64,000 nt of DNA, taken from assembly GCA_023389035.1 (NCBI GenBank), contig JAEWFC010000038.1, forward strand, positions 372,001-436,000, in the 5' to 3' direction. Source of the stretch: Acidobacteriota bacterium (GTDB lineage Bacteria > Acidobacteriota > Blastocatellia > Pyrinomonadales > Pyrinomonadaceae). The first letter of the stretch is position 1. Every line of letters begins with the position of its first letter. The notes below the pieces were generated by a model. It saw only the letters and a program-made list of their open reading frames with translations, was not told where the DNA came from and did not search any database. The translations under genes were made by a program, and so were the position numbers. Shown in pieces: positions 16,269 to 25,867 of the stretch.

Positions 16269-17390
16269 CTAGTCGGCCTGCCGGCGGATGAAGGTCGGAA
16301 CGTTTAGGTCCTCGCTGTCGCGTTCGCGGCTCGTTTCCTGTGACGGAAATTGTGGGACCGCCATTCCGTTTGCAGCGGCCTGAGCTTCGTAACGCGGCTG
16401 CGGCATAATTGCTTGCGACGCCGTGTCAAAGCCGGTGGCTATCACGGTAACCGTGATCTCGTCGCCGGATTCGGGCTTGATCACATTACCCCAGATGATG
16501 TCCGCGTGCTCGTCCGCCTCGCCCTCGATCATGCCGATCGCGTCCTCGATCTCGCCAAGCGGCATATCTTCGCCGCCTGTAACGTTGATAAGTGCAGCCT
16601 TTGCACCGGTTATCGAGTTCTCTTCCAAAAGCTTGTAGTCCAGGGCCGCACGCATCGCCTTCGAAGCCGCGTCCTCACCGCTCGCAGTGCCGATTCCCAT
16701 CAGGGCAACGCCGCGGCCTCGCATCACGGTAGTGACGTCAGCAAAGTCGAGATTTATAACTCCCGGCGTGGTGATCAGGTCCGTGATACCCTGCACCGCC
16801 TGCAGCAGAATGTCATCCGCCCTGCGGAAAGCATCCATCAGCGTGATCTTTTCTTCGACCTCTCGAAGCTTCGAGTTGGGGATGGTGATCATCGTGTCAA
16901 CGCACCCGCGAAGCTCGGCCAGGCCAAATTCTGCCTGGGCCATTCGCTTCTTACCTTCGACCATGAACGGCTTTGTCACAACGGCCACCGTCAGAGCTCC
17001 GAGCTCGATAGCGAGCGACGCGACAACAGGTGCGGCACCGGTTCCCGTTCCGCCGCCCATTCCGGCAGTGACGAACACCATGTCCGACCCCTCAAGCACA
17101 TCCAGCAGCTTCTGATGATCTTCGAGTGCGGCCTCGCGACCGACGTCCGGGTTCGATCCGGCGCCCAGCCCGCGGGTCGATTTTGTCCCGAGCTGTATCT
17201 TCATCGGGGCCTTTGACGCATTCAGCGCCTGCAGGTCCGTATTTGCGACAATGAACTCGACGCCCTTCACGCCTGCGTCGATCATTCTATTGACCGCATT
17301 GCCGCCGCCGCCGCCGACCCCGACCACCTTGATCCTGGCACCGGTTATCGGCGGTTCATCGATGAACATTCTTATACCGCTGTTATTCAT
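16269..17390 (-). CDS. ftsZ: cell division protein FtsZ
   Basis: 373 aa from the ATG at 17390, chosen because AAAGGAAGAGAA precedes it directly; a further in-frame ATG at 17417 would give 9 extra residues and lacks such a site. FtsZ is the tubulin-like GTPase that forms the division ring. Visible: N-terminal GVGGGGGNAVNRMI, the GTP signature GGGTGTGAAP, the T7-loop region NLDFADV, and the conserved C-terminal peptide LNVPTFIRRQAD, which binds FtsA. A 154-bp gap separates it from ftsA, enough for an extra promoter; only weak matches were seen there. Confidence 0.97.
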   Translation of the reverse strand: MNNSGIRMFIDEPPITGARIKVVGVGGGGGNAVNRMIDAGVKGVEFIVANTDLQALNASKAPMKIQLGTKSTRGLGAGSNPDVGREAALEDHQKLLDVLEGSDMVFVTAGMGGGTGTGAAPVVASLAIELGALTVAVVTKPFMVEGKKRMAQAEFGLAELRGCVDTMITIPNSKLREVEEKITLMDAFRRADDILLQAVQGITDLITTPGVINLDFADVTTVMRGRGVALMGIGTASGEDAASKAMRAALDYKLLEENSITGAKAALINVTGGEDMPLGEIEDAIGMIEGEADEHADIIWGNVIKPESGDEITVTVIATGFDTASQAIMPQPRYEAQAAANGMAVPQFPSQETSRERDSEDLNVPTFIRRQAD

Positions 17391-17544
17391 TTCTCTTCCT
17401 TTCGAATATATCGACATCGCTTACGCTCAGGGTTTTTCAACCGAACTCTTTATTTTGGGGATTTTCCGAGTGCAACAATATATAGTGCTGATGGGCGATT
17501 AGCATACTACGCTTTGTGGTGAAAATCTAGTCCACACGCGAAAA

Positions 17545-18783
17545 TTATTTAAATTTTCCACGAATATTTCCGAGCCAGGCCGCAACCCGTTGTGCCGCCC
17601 CCCGATCACCCGCCGTTCCGCCCCGTAATTGCGACCGCATCGACGAAAGTGCGAGCCCGCAGGCCACTGCCCACACCGGCGTTCGGACCTCGGGAGCTAG
17701 GCCGCCAAAGTAGCTCGGTTCAATAAAACCAAGCCGTGTCGGCGCGTCAAAGACCTGCTCGGCGATCTCGACCATTCCCCTCGCCATCGCCCCGCCGCCC
17801 GTTAAAACGACTCCGCTCGGTATCTGCACACCGGTCCCGAGCGTCTCGTGTGCGATATGCTGCAGCAGTTCGACCGCACGCGGCTGCATGATGTCGCACA
17901 AAATTTCCCGTGACAGGCCGCGCATTTCATTACGTCCTACCGGCTGTATCTCGATCACTTCCTGCCGCTCTTCGTCGTCCATAAGGAACGATGCGACGCA
18001 GCCGTAGCGGTGCTTGATCTTGTTGGCTTCCTGGATCGAGACCCTCAGGCCGACCGCTATGTCCTTAGTAAAGTGAAGCCCGCCGAACGGAAACACCGCC
18101 GTATGCTGTACGGCACCGCGTCCGAATATCATCACGCTGGTGATCTCGGAACCGATATTGACCACGGCACAACCGTATTCCTTGTCGTCGTCGGTCAGCG
18201 TCGCTTCTGCGGCCGCAAGCGGTTCGAGTATCATCCGGTCGACCTCGAGACCCGACCGCCTTACCGCTTTCTCTAAATTTTGCCGGCCCGCACTCGGCCC
18301 GCTGACCACGTGCACCAACGCCTCGAGCCGCGAACCGCTCATTCCGACAGGTTCAGTGATGCCGTCCTGGCCATCGATGATAAATTCCTGCGGGAGACGG
18401 TCGAATATCTCCCAACCTGAGGGCAGCTGGATCGCACTCGCCGATTCGATCGCACGTTCTACATCCTCGTCAGAAATTTCGCGGCCGGCACCGGCCACCG
18501 CCACCACGCCGTTCTTGTTCTCGCCGCGGAAATGCTCTCCCGAAAGATTTACGACCGCGGAACCGGCCTCGAGCCCGCTAGTTCTTTCCGCGTCGCCCAG
18601 GGCCTTTTTCACGGATTCTGCAACGGCCTCAGCGCTCGTGACGATGCCGCGCCGCAGGCCGCGAGATTCGGAATCGCCGACGCCGACGATCTTCATCCGA
18701 TTGTCATCGACCGCCTCACCGATCACGCACCTTACGCGGCTTGTGCCGATGTCGAGCCCAACTGCATGGATATCTCCTTTCAT
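17545..18783 (-). CDS. ftsA: cell division protein FtsA
   Basis: 412 aa from ATG 18783 (MKGDIHAVGLDIGTSRVR); a longer reading frame to 18855 overlaps ftsQ and adds no conserved sequence. FtsA is the actin-like ATPase that ties FtsZ to the membrane. Seen: the phosphate-1 loop VGLDIGTSRVRC, the phosphate-2 region CAVVNIGSEITSVMIF, the adenosine motif VLTGGGAMARGM, and a C-terminal amphipathic helix (RVAAWLGNIRGKFK) for membrane binding. The gene starts 4 bp after the ftsQ stop. Confidence 0.95.
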   Translation of the reverse strand: MKGDIHAVGLDIGTSRVRCVIGEAVDDNRMKIVGVGDSESRGLRRGIVTSAEAVAESVKKALGDAERTSGLEAGSAVVNLSGEHFRGENKNGVVAVAGAGREISDEDVERAIESASAIQLPSGWEIFDRLPQEFIIDGQDGITEPVGMSGSRLEALVHVVSGPSAGRQNLEKAVRRSGLEVDRMILEPLAAAEATLTDDDKEYGCAVVNIGSEITSVMIFGRGAVQHTAVFPFGGLHFTKDIAVGLRVSIQEANKIKHRYGCVASFLMDDEERQEVIEIQPVGRNEMRGLSREILCDIMQPRAVELLQHIAHETLGTGVQIPSGVVLTGGGAMARGMVEIAEQVFDAPTRLGFIEPSYFGGLAPEVRTPVWAVACGLALSSMRSQLRGGTAGDRGAAQRVAAWLGNIRGKFK

Positions 18784-18787
18784 AGCT

Positions 18788-19645
18788 TTACTTACTCTTA
18801 CCTTGTTCTCGGGGAACCAGCCGCAGATTCGTTCCGAACAACGCCACGCCCTCAAACGTTTCGCCCTTTCCGGCGATCGCCATCAGGCCATTCCTCAGGT
18901 TCTGTTCAAAATTCTCGCGGCCAACGCCTATCGCAACCTTTTTGCCGGAATCTTCGGTCAGAACGATCGGCTCCCTGACGTCTTTAACGTTTACCGAAGT
19001 GACCCGGTCGACCAGTCCAGCCTCGGTCCAGGCTGCAAGCATCGACCGGTACATCTTCACCCGGAGCTTGTTCTCCTTATCTGAATCAAGGGTCTTTGCC
19101 TCATTCCAGCCCGTCATCGCGAACGGCAGCTCCGGCTCATCCCGTATCGCCGGAGCTATTACCGATCCTTCCTCGTCGACCAAAGCCGGGCCTGATGCCA
19201 GGCTGACCAACGCCACCGGCTGGCGTTCGATCACTGTTACCAGAACGGAATTCGGCAGAACACGTGCGACCGCCGCCGACCTTACAAACGAAAGCTTCTC
19301 TATCCGCGACTTGATCAACTCGAGATCGGCGTTCCAAACTCCAGTACGTTCTGTTTCGGACCGAACAATGTGCTCGATCTCGGTCTTCGATGCTCTATCG
19401 ACTCCGTCGATAGACACATGGGACACGTCAAAGAACGTCGATGACACAGCTGACCGGTATCCTAAAGCCACGATCGCCCCGATACATATGATCAGACAGA
19501 TCGAAAGAAAATACGGCAGCATTTGTCGAGCATCTATCTGCGGGAAGCTTGTGCCGGAGGTGCGGCCTCGCGAACCCGCCTTTGCTCGGGTGCTACGCGT
19601 CCGCGACGCGGCTGTCTGAGTACGTTTTCTCTGTACCTTTGCCAT
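18788..19645 (-). CDS. ftsQ: cell division protein FtsQ/DivIB
   Basis: 285 aa. Bitopic membrane protein of the divisome that links FtsL/FtsB and the septal synthase. It has a positively charged cytoplasmic N-terminus (KVQRKRTQTAASRTRSTRAK), one transmembrane helix (MLPYFLSICLIICIGAIVAL, about 43-62), a POTRA domain (FFDVSHVSIDGVDRASKTEI through VLVTVIERQPVAL) and the beta domain. Gene order murC-ftsQ-ftsA-ftsZ supports the call, as sequence alone is variable in this family. Spacing to murC is 13 bp. Confidence 0.92.
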   Translation of the reverse strand: MAKVQRKRTQTAASRTRSTRAKAGSRGRTSGTSFPQIDARQMLPYFLSICLIICIGAIVALGYRSAVSSTFFDVSHVSIDGVDRASKTEIEHIVRSETERTGVWNADLELIKSRIEKLSFVRSAAVARVLPNSVLVTVIERQPVALVSLASGPALVDEEGSVIAPAIRDEPELPFAMTGWNEAKTLDSDKENKLRVKMYRSMLAAWTEAGLVDRVTSVNVKDVREPIVLTEDSGKKVAIGVGRENFEQNLRNGLMAIAGKGETFEGVALFGTNLRLVPREQGKSK

Positions 19646-19658
19646 AGAAAGAAAAAGC

Positions 19659-21041
19659 TTATTTTCTCAATGCTTCGAGAATCTCGTCCGAGAGCCGTGT
19701 CACGGTTCCCGCTCCCAATGTGATCACGAGATCGCCCTCATGTAGATGCGGTACTACCTTTTCAGCCGCACCTTCCATCGCTCCAATATAGGTCGCGTTC
19801 TTGTGGCCGTATCGCCTGATGTTATCGGTCAGGACCTCGGCCGTGATGCCCTCGATCGGCGTCTCGCTCGCGGCGTAGATATCCAGAACGAAAAGCACGT
19901 CAGCGTTGTTAAATGCGAGTGCGAACTCGTCCATCAGCTCCTGCGTTCGAGTAAAGCGGTGCGGCTGGAATACCACCACTGTCCGCCTGCCGCCGCCGCC
20001 CGTTTTCGCAGCTGAGAGCGTCGCCAGGATCTCGGTCGGATGGTGGCCGTAATCGTCAACGACGCTGATCCCTTTCGCATCGCCTTTGAACTGGAATCTG
20101 CGATTCGCGTTCTTGAATGAAGTGAACGCTTCAGCGATCTTCTCGAACGGTATTTCAAGTTCAAGCGCCACTGCGGTCGCCGCCAACGCATTGTAAACAT
20201 TATGCTTACCGGGCACAGGCAGGTTGATCTCGCCCAGCACCTCTTTGCCGTGCCATACCTCAAAAGTCGAACCGAACGAATCGTTATACCGGATCATATG
20301 TGCCGAAATGTCGGCCTGGGCAGTCAATCCATAGGTCACGCGGCGGCGTTTGATGTGCGGGATGATAAGCTGCACATTCGGATCATCAAGACAGATCACT
20401 GCGGCCCCGAAGAACGGCACTTTATTCACAAAATCGGTAAAGCATTGAACGACGTCGTCCATGCCCTTATACGATTCCATGTGCTCCTTATCGATGTTTG
20501 TCACAACGGCGATCGTCGGGTACAACATCAGGAACGAGCGGTCGCTCTCATCAGCCTCGGTGACAAACCACTCCGAATCGCCAAGCCTAGCGTTAGAGCC
20601 TAACGACTCGACCACGCCGCCTACTACCGTCGTCGGGTCGATCCCGCCGTGTCCAAGCAGCGTTGCGACCATCGATGTCGTCGACGTCTTTCCGTGCGTT
20701 CCCGAGACCGCGACAGCGTAAGGTTTGAGCACCATAAGCTCAGCAAGCATTTCTGCACGCGGGATCACAGGAATCCCGCGCTGCTTTGCGTTCATCACTT
20801 CGGGGTTATCTTCATGGACCGCCGATGAATACACCACGACCTGTGCGTCGCCGACGTTCTCGGCCGCATGGCCTTCGAATATCTTGACGCCGCTAAGCTC
20901 CTCGAGACGATCCGTATTCTTGGACCTCTTGATATCCGAACCCGAAACCTCAAAGCCCAGGTTCGCAAGCACCTCAGCGATACCGCTCATCCCGATACCA
21001 CCGACGCCAATAAAATGTATCCTCTTTACGTGTCTAAACAT
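19659..21041 (-). CDS. murC: UDP-N-acetylmuramate--L-alanine ligase
   Basis: 460 aa. ATP-dependent addition of L-Ala to UDP-MurNAc in peptidoglycan precursor synthesis; cytoplasmic. N-terminal Rossmann motif HFIGVGGIGMSGIAEVL, ATP-binding P-loop GTHGKTSTTSM, central NIDKEHMESY and the ligase C-terminal domain with DDYGHHPTEI and FQPHRFTRT. It lies between murG and ftsQ. In many other bacteria murB and ddl follow murC at this point; neither is present here. Confidence 0.97.
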   Translation of the reverse strand: MFRHVKRIHFIGVGGIGMSGIAEVLANLGFEVSGSDIKRSKNTDRLEELSGVKIFEGHAAENVGDAQVVVYSSAVHEDNPEVMNAKQRGIPVIPRAEMLAELMVLKPYAVAVSGTHGKTSTTSMVATLLGHGGIDPTTVVGGVVESLGSNARLGDSEWFVTEADESDRSFLMLYPTIAVVTNIDKEHMESYKGMDDVVQCFTDFVNKVPFFGAAVICLDDPNVQLIIPHIKRRRVTYGLTAQADISAHMIRYNDSFGSTFEVWHGKEVLGEINLPVPGKHNVYNALAATAVALELEIPFEKIAEAFTSFKNANRRFQFKGDAKGISVVDDYGHHPTEILATLSAAKTGGGGRRTVVVFQPHRFTRTQELMDEFALAFNNADVLFVLDIYAASETPIEGITAEVLTDNIRRYGHKNATYIGAMEGAAEKVVPHLHEGDLVITLGAGTVTRLSDEILEALRK

Positions 21042-21054
21042 TCACCATCCTTAA

Positions 21055-22131
21055 CTAACTATTTCTTCGCAATTCCTCGATGATATTCGCTGTTTTCTCC
21101 GCGGCGTCTTCCCGTCCGAGACCTTTCGCTGCTGTTTCCATTGAGCTGAGTTCATCGGGCTTGTCAATCAGCTGAGATATCTCCAATGCCAGGCGTTCGC
21201 CGCTGAGGTCCGCCTGCAGTATCATCCTTGCTGCGCCTATTCGCTCCATCGCCTCGGCGTTCTTTCGCTGGTGATCATCAGCAGCCGTCGGCAGCGGGAT
21301 CATCACCGACGCCTTCCCTGCAGCGGCTAACTCAGCACAGGTGGTCGCTCCTGCACGGCATATAACCAGGTCTGTTTTCGCGAATTCGCCGACCATATCC
21401 GTTATGAACGGCCGGACGTCCGCATCGGCAAATTCGGAACGGTTATATAGCTCGCGGATCTTCTCAAAATCACCCTCGCCTGTCTGGTGTGTGATCGTGA
21501 CGCGATCCGCAAGTCCGTTCATCTTCTCCAATGCATCGGCGACCGCATTGTTTATCGCCCGTGCACCTTGCGACCCGCCAAATATCAGAACGTGAAATTT
21601 CTCACCGCGTTCCTTTGCCGGGATCTCAAAGAACTCGCGGCGAACCGGATTACCGGTGACCTCGCCCTTTTTGCCGAAATACGGCATCGCGTCCTCGAAC
21701 GTCAAAGCGGCTCGATCGACAAACCTCGCCAGCTGCCGATTCGTAAATCCGGGCAAGGCGTTCGAGTCCATCACTAGCGTCGGCACGCCCATTATCGCGG
21801 CCATCATCAGAACCGGGCCGGAAACATATCCGCCGGCACCGACCACAACATGCGGCCGGAACTGCCGGATCAGCTGCCGAGCCTCGATAAAGCTCTTCGG
21901 CAAGACGGAAAGCCCGCGGATCTTGCCCGCAATGCCTACGTTCTTTAAGCCCACACTGTGGATCAGCGAAAGCTGAAAGCCGTTCTCGGGCACGATCCGC
22001 GTCTCCAGACCTTTGACCGTCCCGACAAAGAGCACCTCATGCGAATCGTCCCGCCGCAGCAGTTCGTTTGCCACGGCGATCGCCGGATAGATATGTCCGC
22101 CGGTCCCGCCGGCCGCAAAGAGTACCTTCAT
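21055..22131 (-). CDS. murG: UDP-GlcNAc:lipid I N-acetylglucosaminyltransferase
   Basis: 358 aa from the ATG at 22131; the open frame runs 31 codons further back into ftsW, but the conserved protein starts at MKVLFAAGGTGGHIYPAI. This GT28 enzyme makes lipid II at the inner face of the membrane. Visible: glycine loops GGTGGH and VVGAGGYVSGPVL, the third loop FGGSQGARAIN, and the C-terminal ICRAGATTCAELAAAGKAS for UDP-GlcNAc. ftsW stops 4 bp upstream, murC starts 13 bp downstream. Confidence 0.96.
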   Translation of the reverse strand: MKVLFAAGGTGGHIYPAIAVANELLRRDDSHEVLFVGTVKGLETRIVPENGFQLSLIHSVGLKNVGIAGKIRGLSVLPKSFIEARQLIRQFRPHVVVGAGGYVSGPVLMMAAIMGVPTLVMDSNALPGFTNRQLARFVDRAALTFEDAMPYFGKKGEVTGNPVRREFFEIPAKERGEKFHVLIFGGSQGARAINNAVADALEKMNGLADRVTITHQTGEGDFEKIRELYNRSEFADADVRPFITDMVGEFAKTDLVICRAGATTCAELAAAGKASVMIPLPTAADDHQRKNAEAMERIGAARMILQADLSGERLALEISQLIDKPDELSSMETAAKGLGREDAAEKTANIIEELRRNS

Positions 22132-22135
22132 TTTG

Positions 22136-23314
22136 CTAGCCCGACTGCCGCTGCGTGACGCCCGTGCGTGCCTTTCGGCGGTGAACACTGCCTCGCGCGG
22201 GCTGGGCGTCAGTGCCTCGCTCACCGCGTGAAATATTGAGAAGAATGCCGACCGCGATCAGCGTTATCACGACCGAAGAACCGCCGTACGAGATGAACGG
22301 CAGCGGAATGCCCTTCGCAGGCAAGATCGAGATCACGACGCTGATATTGAACAAAGCCTGCACGATTATGCCGGTCACGATGCCGATCGCGAGCAGCATC
22401 CCGAACCGGTCCGGAGCGTTCACGGCCGCCCGCGCTCCTCGCCAAAGGATCACGCCAAAAGCGATCACGACCGACATGGTGCCGATCAACCCAAACTCCT
22501 CGCCGACAACCGAAAAGATGAAGTCGGAATACGGATACGGCAGATAAAAGAGTTTCTGTTGACCGCGAGCAAAGCCTTCGCCAAATATTCCGCCGGAACC
22601 GATCGCATAAAGCGATTGAACCACCTGGTAACCCGCGTCGTCCGAGTGTGCGAACGGGTCCATGAACGCCATCAGCCGCTGCACCCGCCAAGGTGCAAAT
22701 AGCACCATCGCAGCCGCACCGGCAACCATAACAGCGCCTACCGCGGCGATATGAACCAGCCTTGCTCCCGCCGCAAAGTAGGTGGCTGCAAAGATCACGC
22801 AGATGACCATCGCCGTGCCGAGGTCCGGTTCCATCAGAATAAGGCCGGCGAACAGTGCGAGTGCTGCAAGCGTCGGCAGCACCGTCGCAGTGACGTCGCC
22901 GATACGCGTTTCGTTTCGCGTCAGAAAATATGCAAGGAATATCGGGAACGAGATCTTTGCGAGCTCTGACGGCTGAAACGAAAATCCGCCCGCACGTATC
23001 CAACGCTGTGCGCCGTTTATTTCCGGGAAAAAGAAAACGGCGGATAAAAATACTAGCGTCAAGATGCCAAGCCCAAAGACGAAGATCGGATTCTGATACT
23101 TTCGGTAGTCGACGCGTGCGACCAGAAACATCGCCGCTAGTCCGACCAACGTAAACGCAAGCTGCTTGTAAAAATAGGTAAATTGCGATGCTCCGGCAGT
23201 CTCCCGGTGTGAATGCATCGCCGACGCGCTATAGACCATCAACGTGCCGAAAAGCGCGAGCGCTCCCGTCACCGTCGTCAATATCAGGTCTGATCTTGTG
23301 CGTTCAGCTGTCAT
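22136..23314 (-). CDS. ftsW: SEDS peptidoglycan glycosyltransferase FtsW
   Basis: 392 aa with about ten transmembrane helices. Polymerises lipid II at the septum with the PBP encoded at 27331-29400. Signature segments: INGAQRWIRAGGFSFQPSEL, YQVVQSLYAIGSGGIFGEGF, FIFSVVGEEFGLIG and the C-terminal PLPFISYGGSSVVI. The start codon directly follows the murD stop (TAGATG) and a short Arg-rich cytoplasmic tail ends the protein. Context in the division cluster favours FtsW over RodA. Confidence 0.95.
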   Translation of the reverse strand: MTAERTRSDLILTTVTGALALFGTLMVYSASAMHSHRETAGASQFTYFYKQLAFTLVGLAAMFLVARVDYRKYQNPIFVFGLGILTLVFLSAVFFFPEINGAQRWIRAGGFSFQPSELAKISFPIFLAYFLTRNETRIGDVTATVLPTLAALALFAGLILMEPDLGTAMVICVIFAATYFAAGARLVHIAAVGAVMVAGAAAMVLFAPWRVQRLMAFMDPFAHSDDAGYQVVQSLYAIGSGGIFGEGFARGQQKLFYLPYPYSDFIFSVVGEEFGLIGTMSVVIAFGVILWRGARAAVNAPDRFGMLLAIGIVTGIIVQALFNISVVISILPAKGIPLPFISYGGSSVVITLIAVGILLNISRGERGTDAQPARGSVHRRKARTGVTQRQSG

Positions 23315-24694
23315 CTATACCGCCGCCTGCAAACTGCTTAATTCCGCGACCGCCGCCTTAAAGACCGTCCCGCGTTCTTCAAAGCTTTTGAACATATCAA
23401 AGCTCGCACACGCAGGTGCAAGCAAAACCGCGTCGCCCGTCTGTGCCATCGACTGAGCGGCCCGCACCGCGTCTTTCATCGACTCCGCCCGCTCTATCGG
23501 TGCGGTTCCCTTCAATTGCTTCTCGATATTGTCGCCGTCCTCGCCGATAACAACGAGTGCACGCACCGACCTCTCGGTCAGCGGGATCAGTGGTGCGTAC
23601 GGAGCATTTTTTCCGCGGCCGCCGATGATCAAAACCGTCTTCCCTTCGCTATCGCCGAGAGCCTCAAGCGCCTTGACCGTCGCATCGACCGAGGTCGCTT
23701 TGGAATCGTTATAAAACTTCACGCCTGCGATCTCGCCGGCAAATTCGATCCGATGTTCCACGCCCTTGAATTCGGCGATCGTCCGCCGCATCGATTCCGG
23801 CGAAGCTCCGCACGCCAGTCCCGCAGCCAGTGCAGCAAGCACGTTCTCGACATTGTGCAGTCCCCGAAGAAAGATCTCGTCTCGCGATGTCAGCACCTTT
23901 TCCTTACCGTTCGACCGGGCGATCAGCTCGCGTCCGCGGAGGAACAACCCGTTGTCAGGCTCCGTTTTGACACTGAACATTGAGACCGTTCCTCGCAGCC
24001 CCGCAGCCCAATCCACCGTCACCGGATCGTCTGCGTTCAATATCGCGACGTCGTCCGGCGTCTGGTTCATAAATATCCGGTGCTTCGCCGCGGCGTAGTC
24101 AGTGAACGAATCGTAGCGGTCTAGGTGATTCGGCGTGACATTTAGGCAGATCGCGACGTTCGCCCTGAAATCCACGATCGTCTCGAGCTGAAAACTAGAA
24201 AGCTCGACAACCGTCCAGGTCTCATCGGTCGAGCTCTCGGCCAGCGTCAGCAGCGGCGTTCCGATGTTTCCGCCAACCTGCGTTTTGATTCCCGCGTCTT
24301 TCAGCAGCTCGCCGATCAGCGTCGTCGTCGTCGTCTTTCCGTTCGAGCCGGTGATTCCGACGATCCGGCCTTTCATAAACCGATACGCCAGCTCAACTTC
24401 CCCGATCACCTCGCCGTCTTTCCGGTCAACATATCGTGCCGGGATAGTGCTTGTCGGAACACCCGGCGAGATAACTACGAGATCTATCTGATCAAGCAGC
24501 CACGACGGCAAATTCCCGGAGACCAACCCAACGCCGTGAGATTCCTTCAGTGACCGCGCCTCTTCAGTCCATTTCTCAACATCATTCCGATCGTGCAACG
24601 CCACCGTCGCACCGCGCTCTGCAAGAAAACGGGCCGACGCCGTGCCAGATCGACCGGCGCCTAAAATTAAAGATTTGCGTCCCTTTATCTCCAT
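23315..24694 (-). CDS. murD: UDP-N-acetylmuramoyl-L-alanine--D-glutamate ligase
   Basis: 459 aa from the ATG at 24694 (a TTG just before it is also in frame). Adds D-Glu to UDP-MurNAc-Ala. N-terminal LILGAGRSGTASARFL, P-loop GITGSNGKTTTTTL, NVTPNHLDRYDSF and the C-terminal GVEHRIEFAGEIAGVKFYNDS typical of MurD. It follows mraY with a 3-bp gap and abuts ftsW. Confidence 0.96.
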   Translation of the reverse strand: MEIKGRKSLILGAGRSGTASARFLAERGATVALHDRNDVEKWTEEARSLKESHGVGLVSGNLPSWLLDQIDLVVISPGVPTSTIPARYVDRKDGEVIGEVELAYRFMKGRIVGITGSNGKTTTTTLIGELLKDAGIKTQVGGNIGTPLLTLAESSTDETWTVVELSSFQLETIVDFRANVAICLNVTPNHLDRYDSFTDYAAAKHRIFMNQTPDDVAILNADDPVTVDWAAGLRGTVSMFSVKTEPDNGLFLRGRELIARSNGKEKVLTSRDEIFLRGLHNVENVLAALAAGLACGASPESMRRTIAEFKGVEHRIEFAGEIAGVKFYNDSKATSVDATVKALEALGDSEGKTVLIIGGRGKNAPYAPLIPLTERSVRALVVIGEDGDNIEKQLKGTAPIERAESMKDAVRAAQSMAQTGDAVLLAPACASFDMFKSFEERGTVFKAAVAELSSLQAAV

Positions 24695-24697
24695 CAA

Positions 24698-25837
24698 CTA
24701 ACGCAGCTTCAGCGTCGACAAACTCAACAGAGCGAACAGGATCGCGACGATCACAAATCGAAAGACGATCTTCGGCTCTTTCCAGCCTGACATTTGAAAG
24801 TGGTGGTGCAGCGGTGCTTGCAGAAACACTCGTTTGCCCACGCCGCCGGTCCGCTTTGTGAACTTAAAGAAAGACACCTGGATCATCACTGACAGGGCCT
24901 CCAGAATGAAAACACCGCCGATGAACGGCAGCAGGAATTCCTGTTTCGTCAGTACCGCGACCGTCCCCAAAGCTCCGCCGATCGCGAGGCTGCCGACATC
25001 GCCCATAAAGACCTCGGCCGGCGGTGCGTTGTACCAAAGAAAGCCGAGGCTCGCCCCGACCATCGCACCGCAAAAGACGGTCAGCTCGGCTGATGCCGGA
25101 TTGTGTGTGATGTCCAAATAGTCAGCCCAGCGGCGGTCGCTCGCGACGTAGGTCAGTGCTGTCAGTGCGGCCATTGCGATGAACGTCACCGCGGTCGCAA
25201 GGCCGTCAAGTCCGTCGGTCAGGTTCACCGCGTTTGACGCACCGAGTAGGATAAAAATGATAAAGACCAGATAAAGTATCGGCGGAATGACCGTGATGCT
25301 CGTGAGTGCCGTGTCCTTTAGGAAAGGAATACTCAGATTCCACGTGTAGTTGGTAAAGAAGTACAGCACCGCCCACACGATCAACGCCGTCAGCAGCTGG
25401 CCTGCGAGTTTTTGTTTTCCGGTCAGCCCGAGGCTTCTTTTCTTGACGATCTTTATGTAATCGTCGGCGAAACCGATCAGCCCGAACAGCGTCGTCGCAC
25501 CGAGTGCGAGCCAAAGAAAAAGGCTGTCAAGCCTTGCCCACAGCAGCGTTGAAATGAACACCGCACCGAGTATCAGCACGCCGCCCATCGTCGGCGTTCC
25601 CTTCTTGGCCTGGTGCTCCTCGGAAAGCTCTTCGCGGATCTCTTGCCCGACCTTTAGAGCGTTCAGCTTGCGGATGACGAATTTGCCCAGAAACAGCGAA
25701 AGCAGCAGGGCCGTGATGGTCGCCCACGCCGTGCGAAACGTCACGTACTGAAAAACGTTCAGGCCTTTATAAAAGTAAGACTCGCTCGCGGCTCCGTACT
25801 GCCGAAAGATCATCTGATATAAGAGGTGATAGAGCAT
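24698..25837 (-). CDS. mraY: phospho-N-acetylmuramoyl-pentapeptide transferase
   Basis: 379 aa integral membrane enzyme that transfers phospho-MurNAc-pentapeptide to undecaprenyl phosphate, giving lipid I. Conserved sites: KKGTPTMGGVLIL, FADDYIKI (catalytic Asp pair), NAVNLTDGLDGLA and the HHHFQMSGWKEPKIV loop near the C-terminus. Between murF (30-bp gap) and murD (3-bp gap). Confidence 0.97.
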   Translation of the reverse strand: MLYHLLYQMIFRQYGAASESYFYKGLNVFQYVTFRTAWATITALLLSLFLGKFVIRKLNALKVGQEIREELSEEHQAKKGTPTMGGVLILGAVFISTLLWARLDSLFLWLALGATTLFGLIGFADDYIKIVKKRSLGLTGKQKLAGQLLTALIVWAVLYFFTNYTWNLSIPFLKDTALTSITVIPPILYLVFIIFILLGASNAVNLTDGLDGLATAVTFIAMAALTALTYVASDRRWADYLDITHNPASAELTVFCGAMVGASLGFLWYNAPPAEVFMGDVGSLAIGGALGTVAVLTKQEFLLPFIGGVFILEALSVMIQVSFFKFTKRTGGVGKRVFLQAPLHHHFQMSGWKEPKIVFRFVIVAILFALLSLSTLKLR

Positions 25838-25867
25838 TTACCGTATCTTCGCTTGCCGCAGCTTTCG